Assembly (NCBI GenBank): GCA_029265085.1
Contig: JAJUJY010000034.1
Span: 1-31,080, forward strand
Origin: Chloroflexota bacterium
GTDB taxonomy: Bacteria > Chloroflexota > Anaerolineae > Anaerolineales > Anaerolineaceae
Length of the DNA: 31,080 nucleotides
Direction of reading: 5' to 3'
The notes beneath the pieces were generated by a model. The model did not search any database. It worked only from the letters and a program-made list of their open reading frames with translations, and was not told where the DNA came from. How positions within the stretch are numbered: position 1 is the stretch's first letter; each line of letters begins with the position of its first letter. The position numbers and the translations under genes are program-made. Below, one piece after another: positions 8,968-16,643 of this stretch.

Positions 8968-9120
8968 TAATGGGTTGTTCGGTTGGGAAATAGACAAAAA
9001 ATCCCCTTCTGCAGCGATCACGCAGAATTGCAGCCTATCCACACTGCATTTGGCACAGTCCGGCAGCGCCGGCAAACAGACGCAGAATTTCAGGACATAC
9101 CGCGCTGTTTTCAATCTATG

Positions 9121-10080
9121 TTATATCCTGATAAATACTTGCTGGTTATATTCCCAATCGTAATTTCCATGGACAGTAAATTGCAACCGATGCTCATTTT
9201 TTTGGAAATGCATTTCCACCGGGAATGAAATTAATTCAAAAACATTTTCCGTCATACACCGCATAGGCATATACGGCCAAAACAAGGAGGAATACAGGCT
9301 GTTATTGATCTCGTCATATTGAATAATCCAATCATCGTTTTCTGTGCCATTCTGCCAGCGATACGTGCCAACATATTGCTTCATATCACACGTACAGGGG
9401 TCAATTTTTCGATATTCCAAACCGGAAAAGGAGCTGATTTCCTGCACGTAATGCTCCCACTGCTCATCGCTTGTGTTTATTTTGATCTTAGAACACTGTA
9501 AGCGATCAAATATCTCCATCATCTTCATTTGCTCATACTCGATCGCTTCAAACATACTGTTGTCGTCTACATAAACGTGATTCTTAAAATATACATGGAG
9601 ATCATCTCGTCTAAGAATTAAATCTTTCCACCATTGTCCTCGCGCTTCAAATGCTTTTTCCATGCTTTTCCGCAGATCAGGACGGTATAGAAAGACGATG
9701 ATGGGATTTAATTTCTGAATAACCTCGAACACCTGTGAATAATATGCATCGATTTCATTTTCATTCCAGACACTATGGATAAAATACCGGTCATAGGCAT
9801 GCAGCAGGCAGCCTTCCGTAATACAAACTTTTCCGGCTGCCTCTATTGAATCGCAAAATGCTGTCCATTTCTTCAACATTCCAAGGCGATTTTGGTCCAT
9901 CCCTTCAGCTGTATCCAATGCCCCAAAGCGGAATTCGCCATCGCGTATTGGATGATTTTCACACTCTTCGTGCAGCCAATATGCGGCATGACTCAGATTG
10001 ACCTGCTTAAAGACACTTTTCGAAATGCTGGATTTTCCAACCGATGATGGCCCATCCACGATGATCAATTTTGTTTTCAT
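9121..10080 (-). CDS. P-loop kinase (chloramphenicol-phosphotransferase-like) fused to a C-terminal beta-rich domain
   Basis: Starts at the ATG at 10080, which has AAGGG eight bases upstream; the longer frame adds 12 residues without support. The 319-residue product begins MKTKLIIVDGPSSVGKSSIS, a Walker A loop (G10-P-S-S-V-G-K-S18) of the kind seen in chloramphenicol phosphotransferase-like and small nucleoside-kinase-like proteins. LNPIIVFLYRPDLRK at 124-138 resembles the NMP-kinase region that carries a catalytic or lid arginine. Residues 231-319 form a separate domain (QYVGTYRW..., then alternating beta-like stretches ending YNQQVFIRI) that resembles the DUF3471/lipocalin-like domain found after serine hydrolases. 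Substrate is unknown; a small-molecule or antibiotic kinase is one option. Codon and base use is more AT-rich than in the nuo genes, which hints at acquisition. Confidence 0.75.
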   Translation of the reverse strand: MKTKLIIVDGPSSVGKSSISKSVFKQVNLSHAAYWLHEECENHPIRDGEFRFGALDTAEGMDQNRLGMLKKWTAFCDSIEAAGKVCITEGCLLHAYDRYFIHSVWNENEIDAYYSQVFEVIQKLNPIIVFLYRPDLRKSMEKAFEARGQWWKDLILRRDDLHVYFKNHVYVDDNSMFEAIEYEQMKMMEIFDRLQCSKIKINTSDEQWEHYVQEISSFSGLEYRKIDPCTCDMKQYVGTYRWQNGTENDDWIIQYDEINNSLYSSLFWPYMPMRCMTENVFELISFPVEMHFQKNEHRLQFTVHGNYDWEYNQQVFIRI

Positions 10081-10317
10081 CAAGAATTCCCTTGTTTTTT
10101 TAACGCTCATCCGCACCGAGAGCGCCCGCTAAGCAATATCATCCACCCTGAACCGGGGAACACATCCCCGCTGTCCAATTGTTTACCCAGGCGCAGCGTC
10201 CTGTATGAATAAAGCGTGCAGCAAGCAGGGGGCCGGGTTGGGCTTCCCTGCATACTTTTCTCACACGCATACCACATTCTGTTGAAATTTTTAGAGCTAT
10301 ACAGCGTCTATATTATC

Positions 10318-11271
10318 TCACAGGTCTTTTTGGCATTGTAACCATTCCGGTCCGCGCTCATATCCCAGTTTATTGAATAAAGCCTGCATCGGATAGTTAT
10401 GGACAGCCGTACAGGTTTTTAGCTCAGGGTAGCCGTGTTTTTTTGCATAAGCAATCCCGCGTAACTGCATTGCCAGTCCAATGCCCTGCTTCCGATAGGT
10501 ATTCCGAACACCAAGTAAGCCGCCCAAAAGCACATCATTATCGGGGTCTTTGCCCAATTCTCGCAAACCTACATATTTATCTTCATATACCGCAATAAAA
10601 TAGGCGTCTGGCAAAATAAACGGATCGTACACACCCCATTCCACCCATTCTTCAAATTCAGGTCGTTCTATTTCTGCATCTTCATGTGGAACATCTTCAG
10701 ACACTTCCCAATAGAGATCATAGAGTTTCCGGTCGCGCTCAGGGTCGCTTTCCATTTCTCGTAGCGTTTTTATAACAATCCCCTGATCAGCTAATTTTGC
10801 GTCTAACTGCGCATATGGGCTCGGATCAAAAGAGGCAATCTGAATGCGTACCGGCGTTTCTCGGAAAGCCTCATAAAATCCACGTTTTTGTAAAAAACGG
10901 AAACCTTGCGGCAGATTGGTAAAGGCATCTGCTCGTAGAATTCGGGGATTGAGAGGCTGCAACCCTTGCACAATATGATCGTAAAGCGCCCCGCCAATTC
11001 CCTGGTGTTGGTAATTTGGACTGACTTCGACATTGACAGCAAATCTTTGAGAATTTGGATCAAAACCGATCTGACCATAACTGGCAAATCCAACAACTTG
11101 GTTATCTTGGACAGCCACCCAACGCTGGAATTTGCACTTCGGATTACGATTTCGATCTGCTTGCGCCCAACCATCCGGTGTTCGAGGGCGTTCCGGCCAG
11201 GAGATATTGAGACTGTTATGGATACTCACAATACCGGGATAATCATTTTCTGTAAATTCTCTGATTTGCAT
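10318..11271 (-). CDS. Tandem GNAT-family N-acetyltransferase
   Basis: A 317-residue protein with two GNAT domains. The N-terminal domain (about 1-150) has the acetyl-CoA loop HQGIGGAL at 89-96 after the strand VEVSPNYQ. The C-terminal domain (about 160-317) has KQGIGLAM at 261-268 after GVRNTYR, and the usual C-terminal 'N..m..lf.klGY' (NYPMQALFNKLGYE). Thus both halves keep an acetyl-CoA-type pyrophosphate-binding loop, although only one may be catalytic, as in other two-domain GNAT proteins. Such enzymes transfer an acetyl group from acetyl-CoA to an amine; the acceptor is not evident. The ATG has AGAAGG five bases upstream. A TATAAT at 11348-11353 about 77 bases before the start suggests its own promoter. 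It does not appear to form an operon with either neighbour. Confidence 0.88.
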   Translation of the reverse strand: MQIREFTENDYPGIVSIHNSLNISWPERPRTPDGWAQADRNRNPKCKFQRWVAVQDNQVVGFASYGQIGFDPNSQRFAVNVEVSPNYQHQGIGGALYDHIVQGLQPLNPRILRADAFTNLPQGFRFLQKRGFYEAFRETPVRIQIASFDPSPYAQLDAKLADQGIVIKTLREMESDPERDRKLYDLYWEVSEDVPHEDAEIERPEFEEWVEWGVYDPFILPDAYFIAVYEDKYVGLRELGKDPDNDVLLGGLLGVRNTYRKQGIGLAMQLRGIAYAKKHGYPELKTCTAVHNYPMQALFNKLGYERGPEWLQCQKDL

Positions 11272-11347
11272 ATAACCTTCTCTTTGTTGAATTAATCGAG
11301 CATGACCGGCTTAAATCACGATGGTATGGGCGGGAAGAGATTGTTGT

Positions 11348-11353
11348 ATTATA
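11348..11353 (-). promoter_or_regulatory. -10 box upstream of GNAT gene
   Basis: TATAAT on the minus strand, about 77 bases before the GNAT ATG, without a clear -35 partner. A small 6-bp stem (TTCTAC/GTAGAA, 11393-11409) lies upstream and may mark the end of the preceding small membrane-protein gene, but it has no T run. Confidence 0.3.
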
Positions 11354-11437
11354 GCGAATCCAAAAAGCCGCCTGCTCATTGTATTGGGCTGCTTCTACAA
11401 AACGTAGAAATACCACATTCCGCGTTTTGACCAAACC

Positions 11438-11779
11438 CTAATGAGGATTTATTATTTCGCCAGCCAGAAACAGGATCAGAAAGGCACCGACCGCAGTTGA
11501 CACGTAAACAAGCAGTGCGTTTTCTTTTTGCCTGATGATTGCCAGAAGACCTGTAATGAAGGCTGATACTCCAGCAGCCATTCCAGCAAGCATCGTGAGT
11601 GCCAAAGTCGGTCTCGCAGCAAGGTCTGCCAGGATCGTGTCACCTGCCGGAATTGATGAATAGATCGAGTTTGCTAAAGCTGTGCCGGCAATAAATAAGA
11701 TGAACATCGCAACGATCAGGCCAATTGACCACTTGCCTGACAGTGTTTTGGGTACAATTCTCCAGGGTTGTTTCATCAT
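11438..11779 (-). CDS. Small integral membrane protein, unknown function
   Basis: The open frame begins at 11815, but the tandem ATG ATG at 11779/11776 follows AGGAAAGGAAG with good spacing, giving a 113-residue product starting MMKQPWRIVPK. Three hydrophobic helices are visible: about 15-37 (IGLIVAMFILFIAGTALANS), 56-79 (TLALTMLAGMAAGVSAFITG) and 86-107 (LLVYVSTAVGAFLILFLAGE). No catalytic or binding motif is seen, and I do not recognise a named family. A short basic N-terminus suggests the N-terminus lies in the cytoplasm. It is 117 bases downstream of isocitrate dehydrogenase on the same strand and could be read from that promoter. Protein-like composition and a good ribosome binding site support it as real. 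Confidence 0.65.
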   Translation of the reverse strand: MMKQPWRIVPKTLSGKWSIGLIVAMFILFIAGTALANSIYSSIPAGDTILADLAARPTLALTMLAGMAAGVSAFITGLLAIIRQKENALLVYVSTAVGAFLILFLAGEIINPH

Positions 11780-11895
11780 CCTATCTTCCTTTCCTGATAG
11801 GAACCTTACGATCATCTCATTTCACCTTCAGACCATCTCTTTATCCAGATCCGTATCAAGACCCCTTCATCACTCATCTCGCTTCTGCGCAGTTC

Positions 11896-13380
11896 TCACT
11901 GCCCCTGTCCCAAGGAAAATCCCGGGATGCCGTCAAAAGTATAGAGATGCTCGGTTTTAATAAAGTCCACCCCCATATCGGCAAGGCGCGCTAACAATTC
12001 GAGAATCTGGGCGTGCGTTATCGTTTGATCATCCTTACCGGACTGGAAGCGGCAGCGCCAGTGGTCTGTATGAAATGTTTCAGGAAATCCATCCGGCCAT
12101 ACTTTCACACCCCGGTTGGTGATCATCACCAGCTGCAGGGCATCGATTTGTGCTGTCTGCATGCGCTGTGCAAGCGCATCAGCGCTTGAATCACTGTCAT
12201 GCACGAAAACATCCACCCCAACCAGCGCTTTTTTCGCCTTAGGCCGGTCGGATAGGCGGATGCGCGGCATAGCCTCATTGTTGTACAGACGCGCTTTCAG
12301 ATGCGAAGGCTTCTTCCCCAGGCGTTCAATCACGGCTTTTGCGAAATCGGTGGTTCCAACACGTGCCTGACTGACTCCAGGCCGGTAGAGATCCGCTGTG
12401 TGAATACCATCTTCGATCGTTGCTAACCAGGCGTTATGAATGCGCTCGGCAACGTCTCCCTGGCCCAAATAGGCCATCATCGTGACCGCGCTGAGCAGCA
12501 AACCGCTCGGATTCGCGATTTCTTTTCCGGCAATATCGGGCGCAGACCCGTGGATTGCCTCAAACATCGCATAGTTCTCCCCAATATTTGCCGAAGGAGC
12601 AAGGCCCACAGACCCGCTGATTTCTGCAGCAATATCCGACAGGATATCGCCGTAAAGATTCGGCAGCACAATCACGTCAAACAATTCCGGTGCATTGGCC
12701 AAACGGGCCATGCCGATATCCACAATCATCGTTTCCGCCTTGAGGTCCGGGTACTCGGCTGCAACCTCCAGAAATACCTGGCGAAAGAGTCCATCTGTCA
12801 GCTTCATGATATTGTCTTTAACGAAGCACGTGACCTTCTGCCGGTCATGGCGCCGGGCATACTCAAAGGCAAAGCGCACAATTTTCTCGGATCCCGGACG
12901 GGTAATCAGCTTCAGGCACTGCACCACCTGATCCGTCTGCCGGTGCTCAATCCCCGCGTAGAGATCTTCTTCGTTTTCGCGGATGATTACAACATCCAGG
13001 TGAGGGTGCCGGACCGGAATATAGGGGTCGTAGGCAATACAGGGGCGGACGTTTGCATACAGGCCCAGGGTTTTGCGCAGGGTCACATTAAGGCTCTTGA
13101 CGCCGCCGCCCTGGGGTGTGGTGATCGGTCCTTTGAGGATCACCTTACGCTCCTGGATGTATTTCCAGGTATCCGGAGCGATCCCGGAACTGTATCCCTT
13201 CCGGTACATCGACTCTCCAATCTCAATTGATTGCAGGTCAAGCGATGCCCCGCCTGCCTCCAACACAGAGAGGGTCGCTGCCATAATTTCAGGGCCAATG
13301 CCATCTCCTGGAGCAACCACGATTGAGACTGGTTCAACCAGCCCACGCATGATTTTTGGCGTTGAATGCATCGCTGTCAT
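11896..13380 (-). CDS. icd: Isocitrate dehydrogenase, Thermus/Rickettsia type, predicted NAD-dependent
   Basis: A 494-residue beta-decarboxylating dehydrogenase that would turn isocitrate into 2-oxoglutarate and CO2. Substrate residues expected for IDH are present: Ser96, Asn98, Arg102 and Arg112 in KSLNVTLRKTLGLYANVRP, with Tyr141 (EEDLYAG), Lys188 (VKDN) and the metal aspartates D221, D245 and D249 (YGDILSD). The Ser/Asn pair separates it from isopropylmalate dehydrogenase. The cofactor loop reads HGSAPDIAGK with Asp282-Ile283 where NADP enzymes carry Lys-Tyr, so NAD use is predicted. A C-terminal extension of about 140 residues (after 350) matches the longer Thermus-type form. The ATG has AAGGA six bases upstream. 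It lies past the nuo terminator and has its own promoter. Homoisocitrate as substrate is a less likely alternative. Confidence 0.9.
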   Translation of the reverse strand: MTAMHSTPKIMRGLVEPVSIVVAPGDGIGPEIMAATLSVLEAGGASLDLQSIEIGESMYRKGYSSGIAPDTWKYIQERKVILKGPITTPQGGGVKSLNVTLRKTLGLYANVRPCIAYDPYIPVRHPHLDVVIIRENEEDLYAGIEHRQTDQVVQCLKLITRPGSEKIVRFAFEYARRHDRQKVTCFVKDNIMKLTDGLFRQVFLEVAAEYPDLKAETMIVDIGMARLANAPELFDVIVLPNLYGDILSDIAAEISGSVGLAPSANIGENYAMFEAIHGSAPDIAGKEIANPSGLLLSAVTMMAYLGQGDVAERIHNAWLATIEDGIHTADLYRPGVSQARVGTTDFAKAVIERLGKKPSHLKARLYNNEAMPRIRLSDRPKAKKALVGVDVFVHDSDSSADALAQRMQTAQIDALQLVMITNRGVKVWPDGFPETFHTDHWRCRFQSGKDDQTITHAQILELLARLADMGVDFIKTEHLYTFDGIPGFSLGQGQ

Positions 13381-13434
13381 ATCATTTCCTTTATGTTTAA
13401 TTGAACAAGCCCGCCATCATTTCTTTAAACCATT

Positions 13435-13464
13435 TGCATAAAAACTGAAATTGTTTTATATGCA
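13435..13464. promoter_or_regulatory. Inverted repeat in the isocitrate dehydrogenase leader
   Basis: TGCATA-TAAAAC / GTTTTTATGCA forms an 11-bp stem with a single bulged T and a seven-base loop, lying 55-84 bases before the IDH ATG and after the predicted transcription start. It could be an operator for a dimeric regulator or an RNA hairpin. Seen in sequence; function unknown. Confidence 0.35.
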
Positions 13465-13499
13465 ATCCTTTGGTGATAGGATGACGAATACCATCGATA

Positions 13500-13527
13500 A
13501 TTATACATAATAAATCGAGATGATCAA
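13500..13527 (-). promoter_or_regulatory. Sigma-70-type promoter of isocitrate dehydrogenase
   Basis: TTGATC (13522-13527) and TATAAT (13500-13505) on the minus strand are separated by 16 bases. The predicted start near 13493 gives a leader of about 113 nt containing the inverted repeat at 13435-13464. It lies just past the terminator of the nuo operon, which supports independent transcription. Confidence 0.5.
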
Positions 13528-13563
13528 AAAATGTCTCAAAAACAGCCAACGTCTCCCTAAACA

Positions 13564-13594
13564 AAAGACCCCGCACCAATTGACGGGGTCTTTA
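13564..13594 (-). terminator. Intrinsic terminator of the nuo operon
   Basis: AAAGACCCCG and CGGGGTCTTT pair perfectly over 10 bp around a 10-base loop, 18 bases after the nuoN stop. In the minus direction the stem is followed by TTGTTT after the TCTTT, a typical rho-independent layout; the A/T flanks could let it work in both directions. Confidence 0.9.
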
Positions 13595-13611
13595 CTTCAA
13601 TACAATCGAGC

Positions 13612-15057
13612 TTACTGCAAATATAACAAGGCCTGGGCTGCCCAGTCAAACAACTGCTGCGGCACAATGCTGAGCACCACCACAGCCAGCGCCGTACCAA
13701 CAGCGACCAGCGAGAGCCAGCCATCGCGGCGTACACGCGGTTCGCCGCTCTTCATAAACATGATCACCACCACGCGCAGGTAGTAGTACGCGCTGACCAG
13801 TGAGGTCAGCAAGCCCACCAATGCCAGGCCGGTATAGCCCGCATCCACTGCCGTGCGGAAGAGGAAGAACTTTCCCCAAAAACCCATGGTAATCGGCACG
13901 CCCGTCAGCGAAAGCATAAAGACCAGCATGGCCACACCCAGCCAGGGATATTTCTGCCCCAACCCGGCGTAATCTTCCAATTCCAGCCCTTTGCCTTCTG
14001 CCTGCTCCAATGACACCACCACCGCCCAGGCGCCGAAAGTTGTCAGCGCGTAAGCTGCCAGGTAGAAGATCATCGAGGTGATTGATTCGGATACCAGGTT
14101 GGCATTCCCAAACGGCACAAAGGCCATCAACAAATACCCGGCATGCGCGATGCTGGAATAAGCCAGCAGACGCTTGATGTTGCTCTGCGCAATCGCCAGC
14201 ACATTTCCGCCAACCATCGTCAGCGCTGCCAGACCCCAGACCATCGGGGTAATCGCCGCGGAAAGCTCTGGGAATGCGGTAATAAAAATGCGCACAAGCA
14301 CTGCAAAACCCGCCGCCTTGACCGCCACCGACATAAAGCCGGAGACCGGTGAGGGCGCGCCCTGGTACACGTCCGGCGCCCATTCATGGAAAGGCACGGC
14401 CGCCACCTTAAAACCAAAACCCACCAGCAGCAGTGAAGCGCCTACCAGCAGAAGAATATCATTCGTTGTTCCTGCGCGTACCGCAACCAGAATCCCGTTC
14501 AGACTGGTACTGGCCGTGGCACCAAAAATCAAGGCCACCCCGTACAATACAAAGGCCGAGGAAAAAGTGCCCAGCAGGAAATATTTTAGCGCGGATTCTT
14601 CCGAATCTAGGCGCGGACGGGCAAACCCGGCCAGAATATACAGCGGAATGGATAAGAACTCCAGCGCCAGGAACACGACGATCAGGTTATTTGCCTGGGT
14701 CAGCAGCATCATACCGGCAATCGAGAAGAGCATCAGGATATAAAACTCGCCCTTCTCAAGGTTCATCCGGCGCAAGAAATCAATTCCCAGACCAATCGTC
14801 AGCAAGCCGCTGGCCAGGTAAATGATGCTCATGTACACCGAGAAGGAATCGATAATCACGGCATCTTGGAATCCCGTAGCAGCCATTCCTAACTGCGACA
14901 GAGAAAGGCCAATTGCCACTGCCAACCCTAAAGCAGCCAGCATCGCTGTAATGCCTTTGCGATCTTTGGGAATCCACAGGTCCGCTCCAAGGAGCAGCAG
15001 CGCCCAGACCAGCAAGAATGCGACAGGGAGAATAGTTAACAAATCATTCCAGGTCAT
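13612..15057 (-). CDS. nuoN: NADH-quinone oxidoreductase subunit N
   Basis: Antiporter-like proton-channel subunit of complex I in the cytoplasmic membrane. The 481-residue product is almost wholly hydrophobic with about 14 helices. Key ionisable residues fall at the expected places: Glu133 (ALEFLSIPLY), Lys217 (GFGFKVAAVPFHEWAPDVY) and Lys247 (SVAVKAAG), the lysines and glutamate of the conserved channel. The frame is open from a GTG at 15063, but AGGAG lies seven bases before the ATG at 15057, so that start is chosen. It begins 10 bases after the nuoM stop and is the last gene of the operon, followed by a terminator. Full length, no defect seen. Confidence 0.96.
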   Translation of the reverse strand: MTWNDLLTILPVAFLLVWALLLLGADLWIPKDRKGITAMLAALGLAVAIGLSLSQLGMAATGFQDAVIIDSFSVYMSIIYLASGLLTIGLGIDFLRRMNLEKGEFYILMLFSIAGMMLLTQANNLIVVFLALEFLSIPLYILAGFARPRLDSEESALKYFLLGTFSSAFVLYGVALIFGATASTSLNGILVAVRAGTTNDILLLVGASLLLVGFGFKVAAVPFHEWAPDVYQGAPSPVSGFMSVAVKAAGFAVLVRIFITAFPELSAAITPMVWGLAALTMVGGNVLAIAQSNIKRLLAYSSIAHAGYLLMAFVPFGNANLVSESITSMIFYLAAYALTTFGAWAVVVSLEQAEGKGLELEDYAGLGQKYPWLGVAMLVFMLSLTGVPITMGFWGKFFLFRTAVDAGYTGLALVGLLTSLVSAYYYLRVVVIMFMKSGEPRVRRDGWLSLVAVGTALAVVVLSIVPQQLFDWAAQALLYLQ

Positions 15058-15067
15058 CTTCACGCTC

Positions 15068-16576
15068 CTAACGGATCGCCACGCTGGCCGCCTGGACCAG
15101 ATTCACCAGGCGTTCCACAGACGGATTAATCAAGTGATAAAACGGCTGCGGGAAAAGCCCAATCCAGAACATCATCACAATCAACGGCAGCAGGGTCAAA
15201 ATTTCACGTGCTGAAAGGTCTTTTAATGCGCGGTTCTCAGCCAGCTTCAGCGGGCCAAGGAAGACTTTTTCAAACATAACCAGCAAATACACCGCGGCCA
15301 AAATCACCCCCACCGTTGCCACTCCGGCAAACCAGGGACTGTTCAATACCGGTGAGATAAACGACCCAACCAGGATGGTGAACTCACCAATAAAGCCGTT
15401 CAACCCGGGCAGGCCAGCCGAAGATAGTGTCACAATCAAAGACAGCGCGCCAAAGACCGGCATCACCTTCCAGATTCCGCCAAACGCACTCAGCTCGCGG
15501 GTATGGCGGCGCTCATACAGCATCCCAACGATCAAGAACAGTGCGCCGGTGCTCAAACCGTGGTTAACCATCTGCAAGACACCGCCGGAAATTCCCTGCG
15601 CGGTCATGGCAAAAGTTCCCAGCACCACAAATCCCAGGTGACTGACCGAGGAATAGGCCACCAGCTTCTTGACATCTTTTTGAGCAAAAGCCACAGCTGC
15701 ACCATAGATAATTCCAATCACAGCCAAGACAGCCATCACCGGCGCAAATTGCACCGCTGCCTGTGGGAAAAGCGGCAAATTAAAGCGCAGGAAACCGTAA
15801 CCACCCATCTTGAGCAGCACACCCGCCAGGATCACCGAACCAGCCGTAGGGGCTTCAACGTGCGCATCCGGCAGCCAGGTATGCAGCGGGAACATTGGAA
15901 CCTTGATTGCAAAAGCCAGTCCAAACACCAGGAACAACCAGGGGGCCGCATTGGCAAATAACTGCCGCTGGGATATCAAATCGTCCCAGGCAAAACTGCC
16001 TCCAGCCCAACCCAGGTACAAAATTCCCAGCAGCATCAGCACCGAGCCTGCCATGGTGAACAGGAAGAACTTGACTGCCGCATAAATACGCCGCCCGCCG
16101 CCCCAAATGCCAATCAGGAAGTACATCGGAATCAGCGTGAACTCCCAAAAGACATAGAAGAGCACCAGGTCAAGCGCAAGGAACACACCCAACATGCCCA
16201 CTTCCAACAGCAAGAAAAAGAGCATGAATCCTTTGACACGTTCTTCCACTGCCGACCAGGTGGAAAGCAAAGTGATGGGCATCAAGAAGGTGGTCAAAAG
16301 CACCAGCAGCAGGCTCAACCCGTCCACGCCCATATAGAGATCGATGGAAATTGCGCCAACCTTTAACCAGGTCTGGCGAATAGCCAGTTGAATATCCGGG
16401 TTTGACGGGTCAAACTGCGCCAGCAGCCACAGCGAGATACCAAAATTGATCAACGCAGTGATCAGCGCAGTCCAGCGGATGGCTTGTTTCTGCTGTTCCG
16501 AGAGGAAGAGAATGACCAGAAACCCCACCAGCGGGAAAAAGGTAACCAAGAGAAGGGGATTGATCCCAAAATTCAT
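15068..16576 (-). CDS. nuoM: NADH-quinone oxidoreductase subunit M
   Basis: Antiporter-like membrane subunit of complex I, 502 residues, about 14 helices. Conserved channel residues are Glu145 (VFWEFTLIPMYF), Lys225 (AFAIKVPMFPLHTWLPDAH) and Lys256 (GVLLKMGGYG), and the family stretch VKKLVAYSSVSHLGFV is present. ATG start with AGGA six bases upstream. It lies between nuoL (67 bases) and nuoN (10 bases) in the standard order, so translation is probably coupled to nuoN. No truncation or missing channel residue is seen. Confidence 0.97.
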   Translation of the reverse strand: MNFGINPLLLVTFFPLVGFLVILFLSEQQKQAIRWTALITALINFGISLWLLAQFDPSNPDIQLAIRQTWLKVGAISIDLYMGVDGLSLLLVLLTTFLMPITLLSTWSAVEERVKGFMLFFLLLEVGMLGVFLALDLVLFYVFWEFTLIPMYFLIGIWGGGRRIYAAVKFFLFTMAGSVLMLLGILYLGWAGGSFAWDDLISQRQLFANAAPWLFLVFGLAFAIKVPMFPLHTWLPDAHVEAPTAGSVILAGVLLKMGGYGFLRFNLPLFPQAAVQFAPVMAVLAVIGIIYGAAVAFAQKDVKKLVAYSSVSHLGFVVLGTFAMTAQGISGGVLQMVNHGLSTGALFLIVGMLYERRHTRELSAFGGIWKVMPVFGALSLIVTLSSAGLPGLNGFIGEFTILVGSFISPVLNSPWFAGVATVGVILAAVYLLVMFEKVFLGPLKLAENRALKDLSAREILTLLPLIVMMFWIGLFPQPFYHLINPSVERLVNLVQAASVAIR

Positions 16577-16643
16577 ATCCGGTCCTCAATGCATGAAAAG
16601 TCAGTTCCCGGCCGGTTAACCCCGCCGGGATTGCAGCGGAACC

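Larger units (their letters stand above)
8708..9120. other. 413-base intergenic region between kinase-fusion gene and cupin
   Basis: No open frame here has a ribosome binding site or protein-like composition; the two roughly 80-codon frames on opposite strands (8872-9114 and 8909-9163) run through a strong hairpin and are not credible. The right part of the cupin leader carries its -10 box. An AT-rich patch at 8800-8870 holds a plus-strand promoter-like sequence, and 8933-8967 holds a hairpin with a T run; both are listed separately. The remainder (8968-9120) shows nothing I can name. Confidence 0.5.

Noticed and set aside
8872..9163. Two opposed frames of about 80 codons in the cupin-kinase gap
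   Set aside because: Neither has a Shine-Dalgarno or protein-like sequence, and both run through the 13-bp hairpin.
10150..10260. GC-rich hairpins (CGGGGA/TCCCCG and GCAGGG...CCCTGC) downstream of the GNAT gene
   Set aside because: Neither has a T run in the minus direction needed to terminate the GNAT transcript; stems are short or broken, so they are not called terminators.
12436..13230. Plus-strand open frame of 264 codons opposite isocitrate dehydrogenase
   Set aside because: Wholly antisense to a conserved enzyme with intact active-site residues; it is a shadow of GC-rich third positions.
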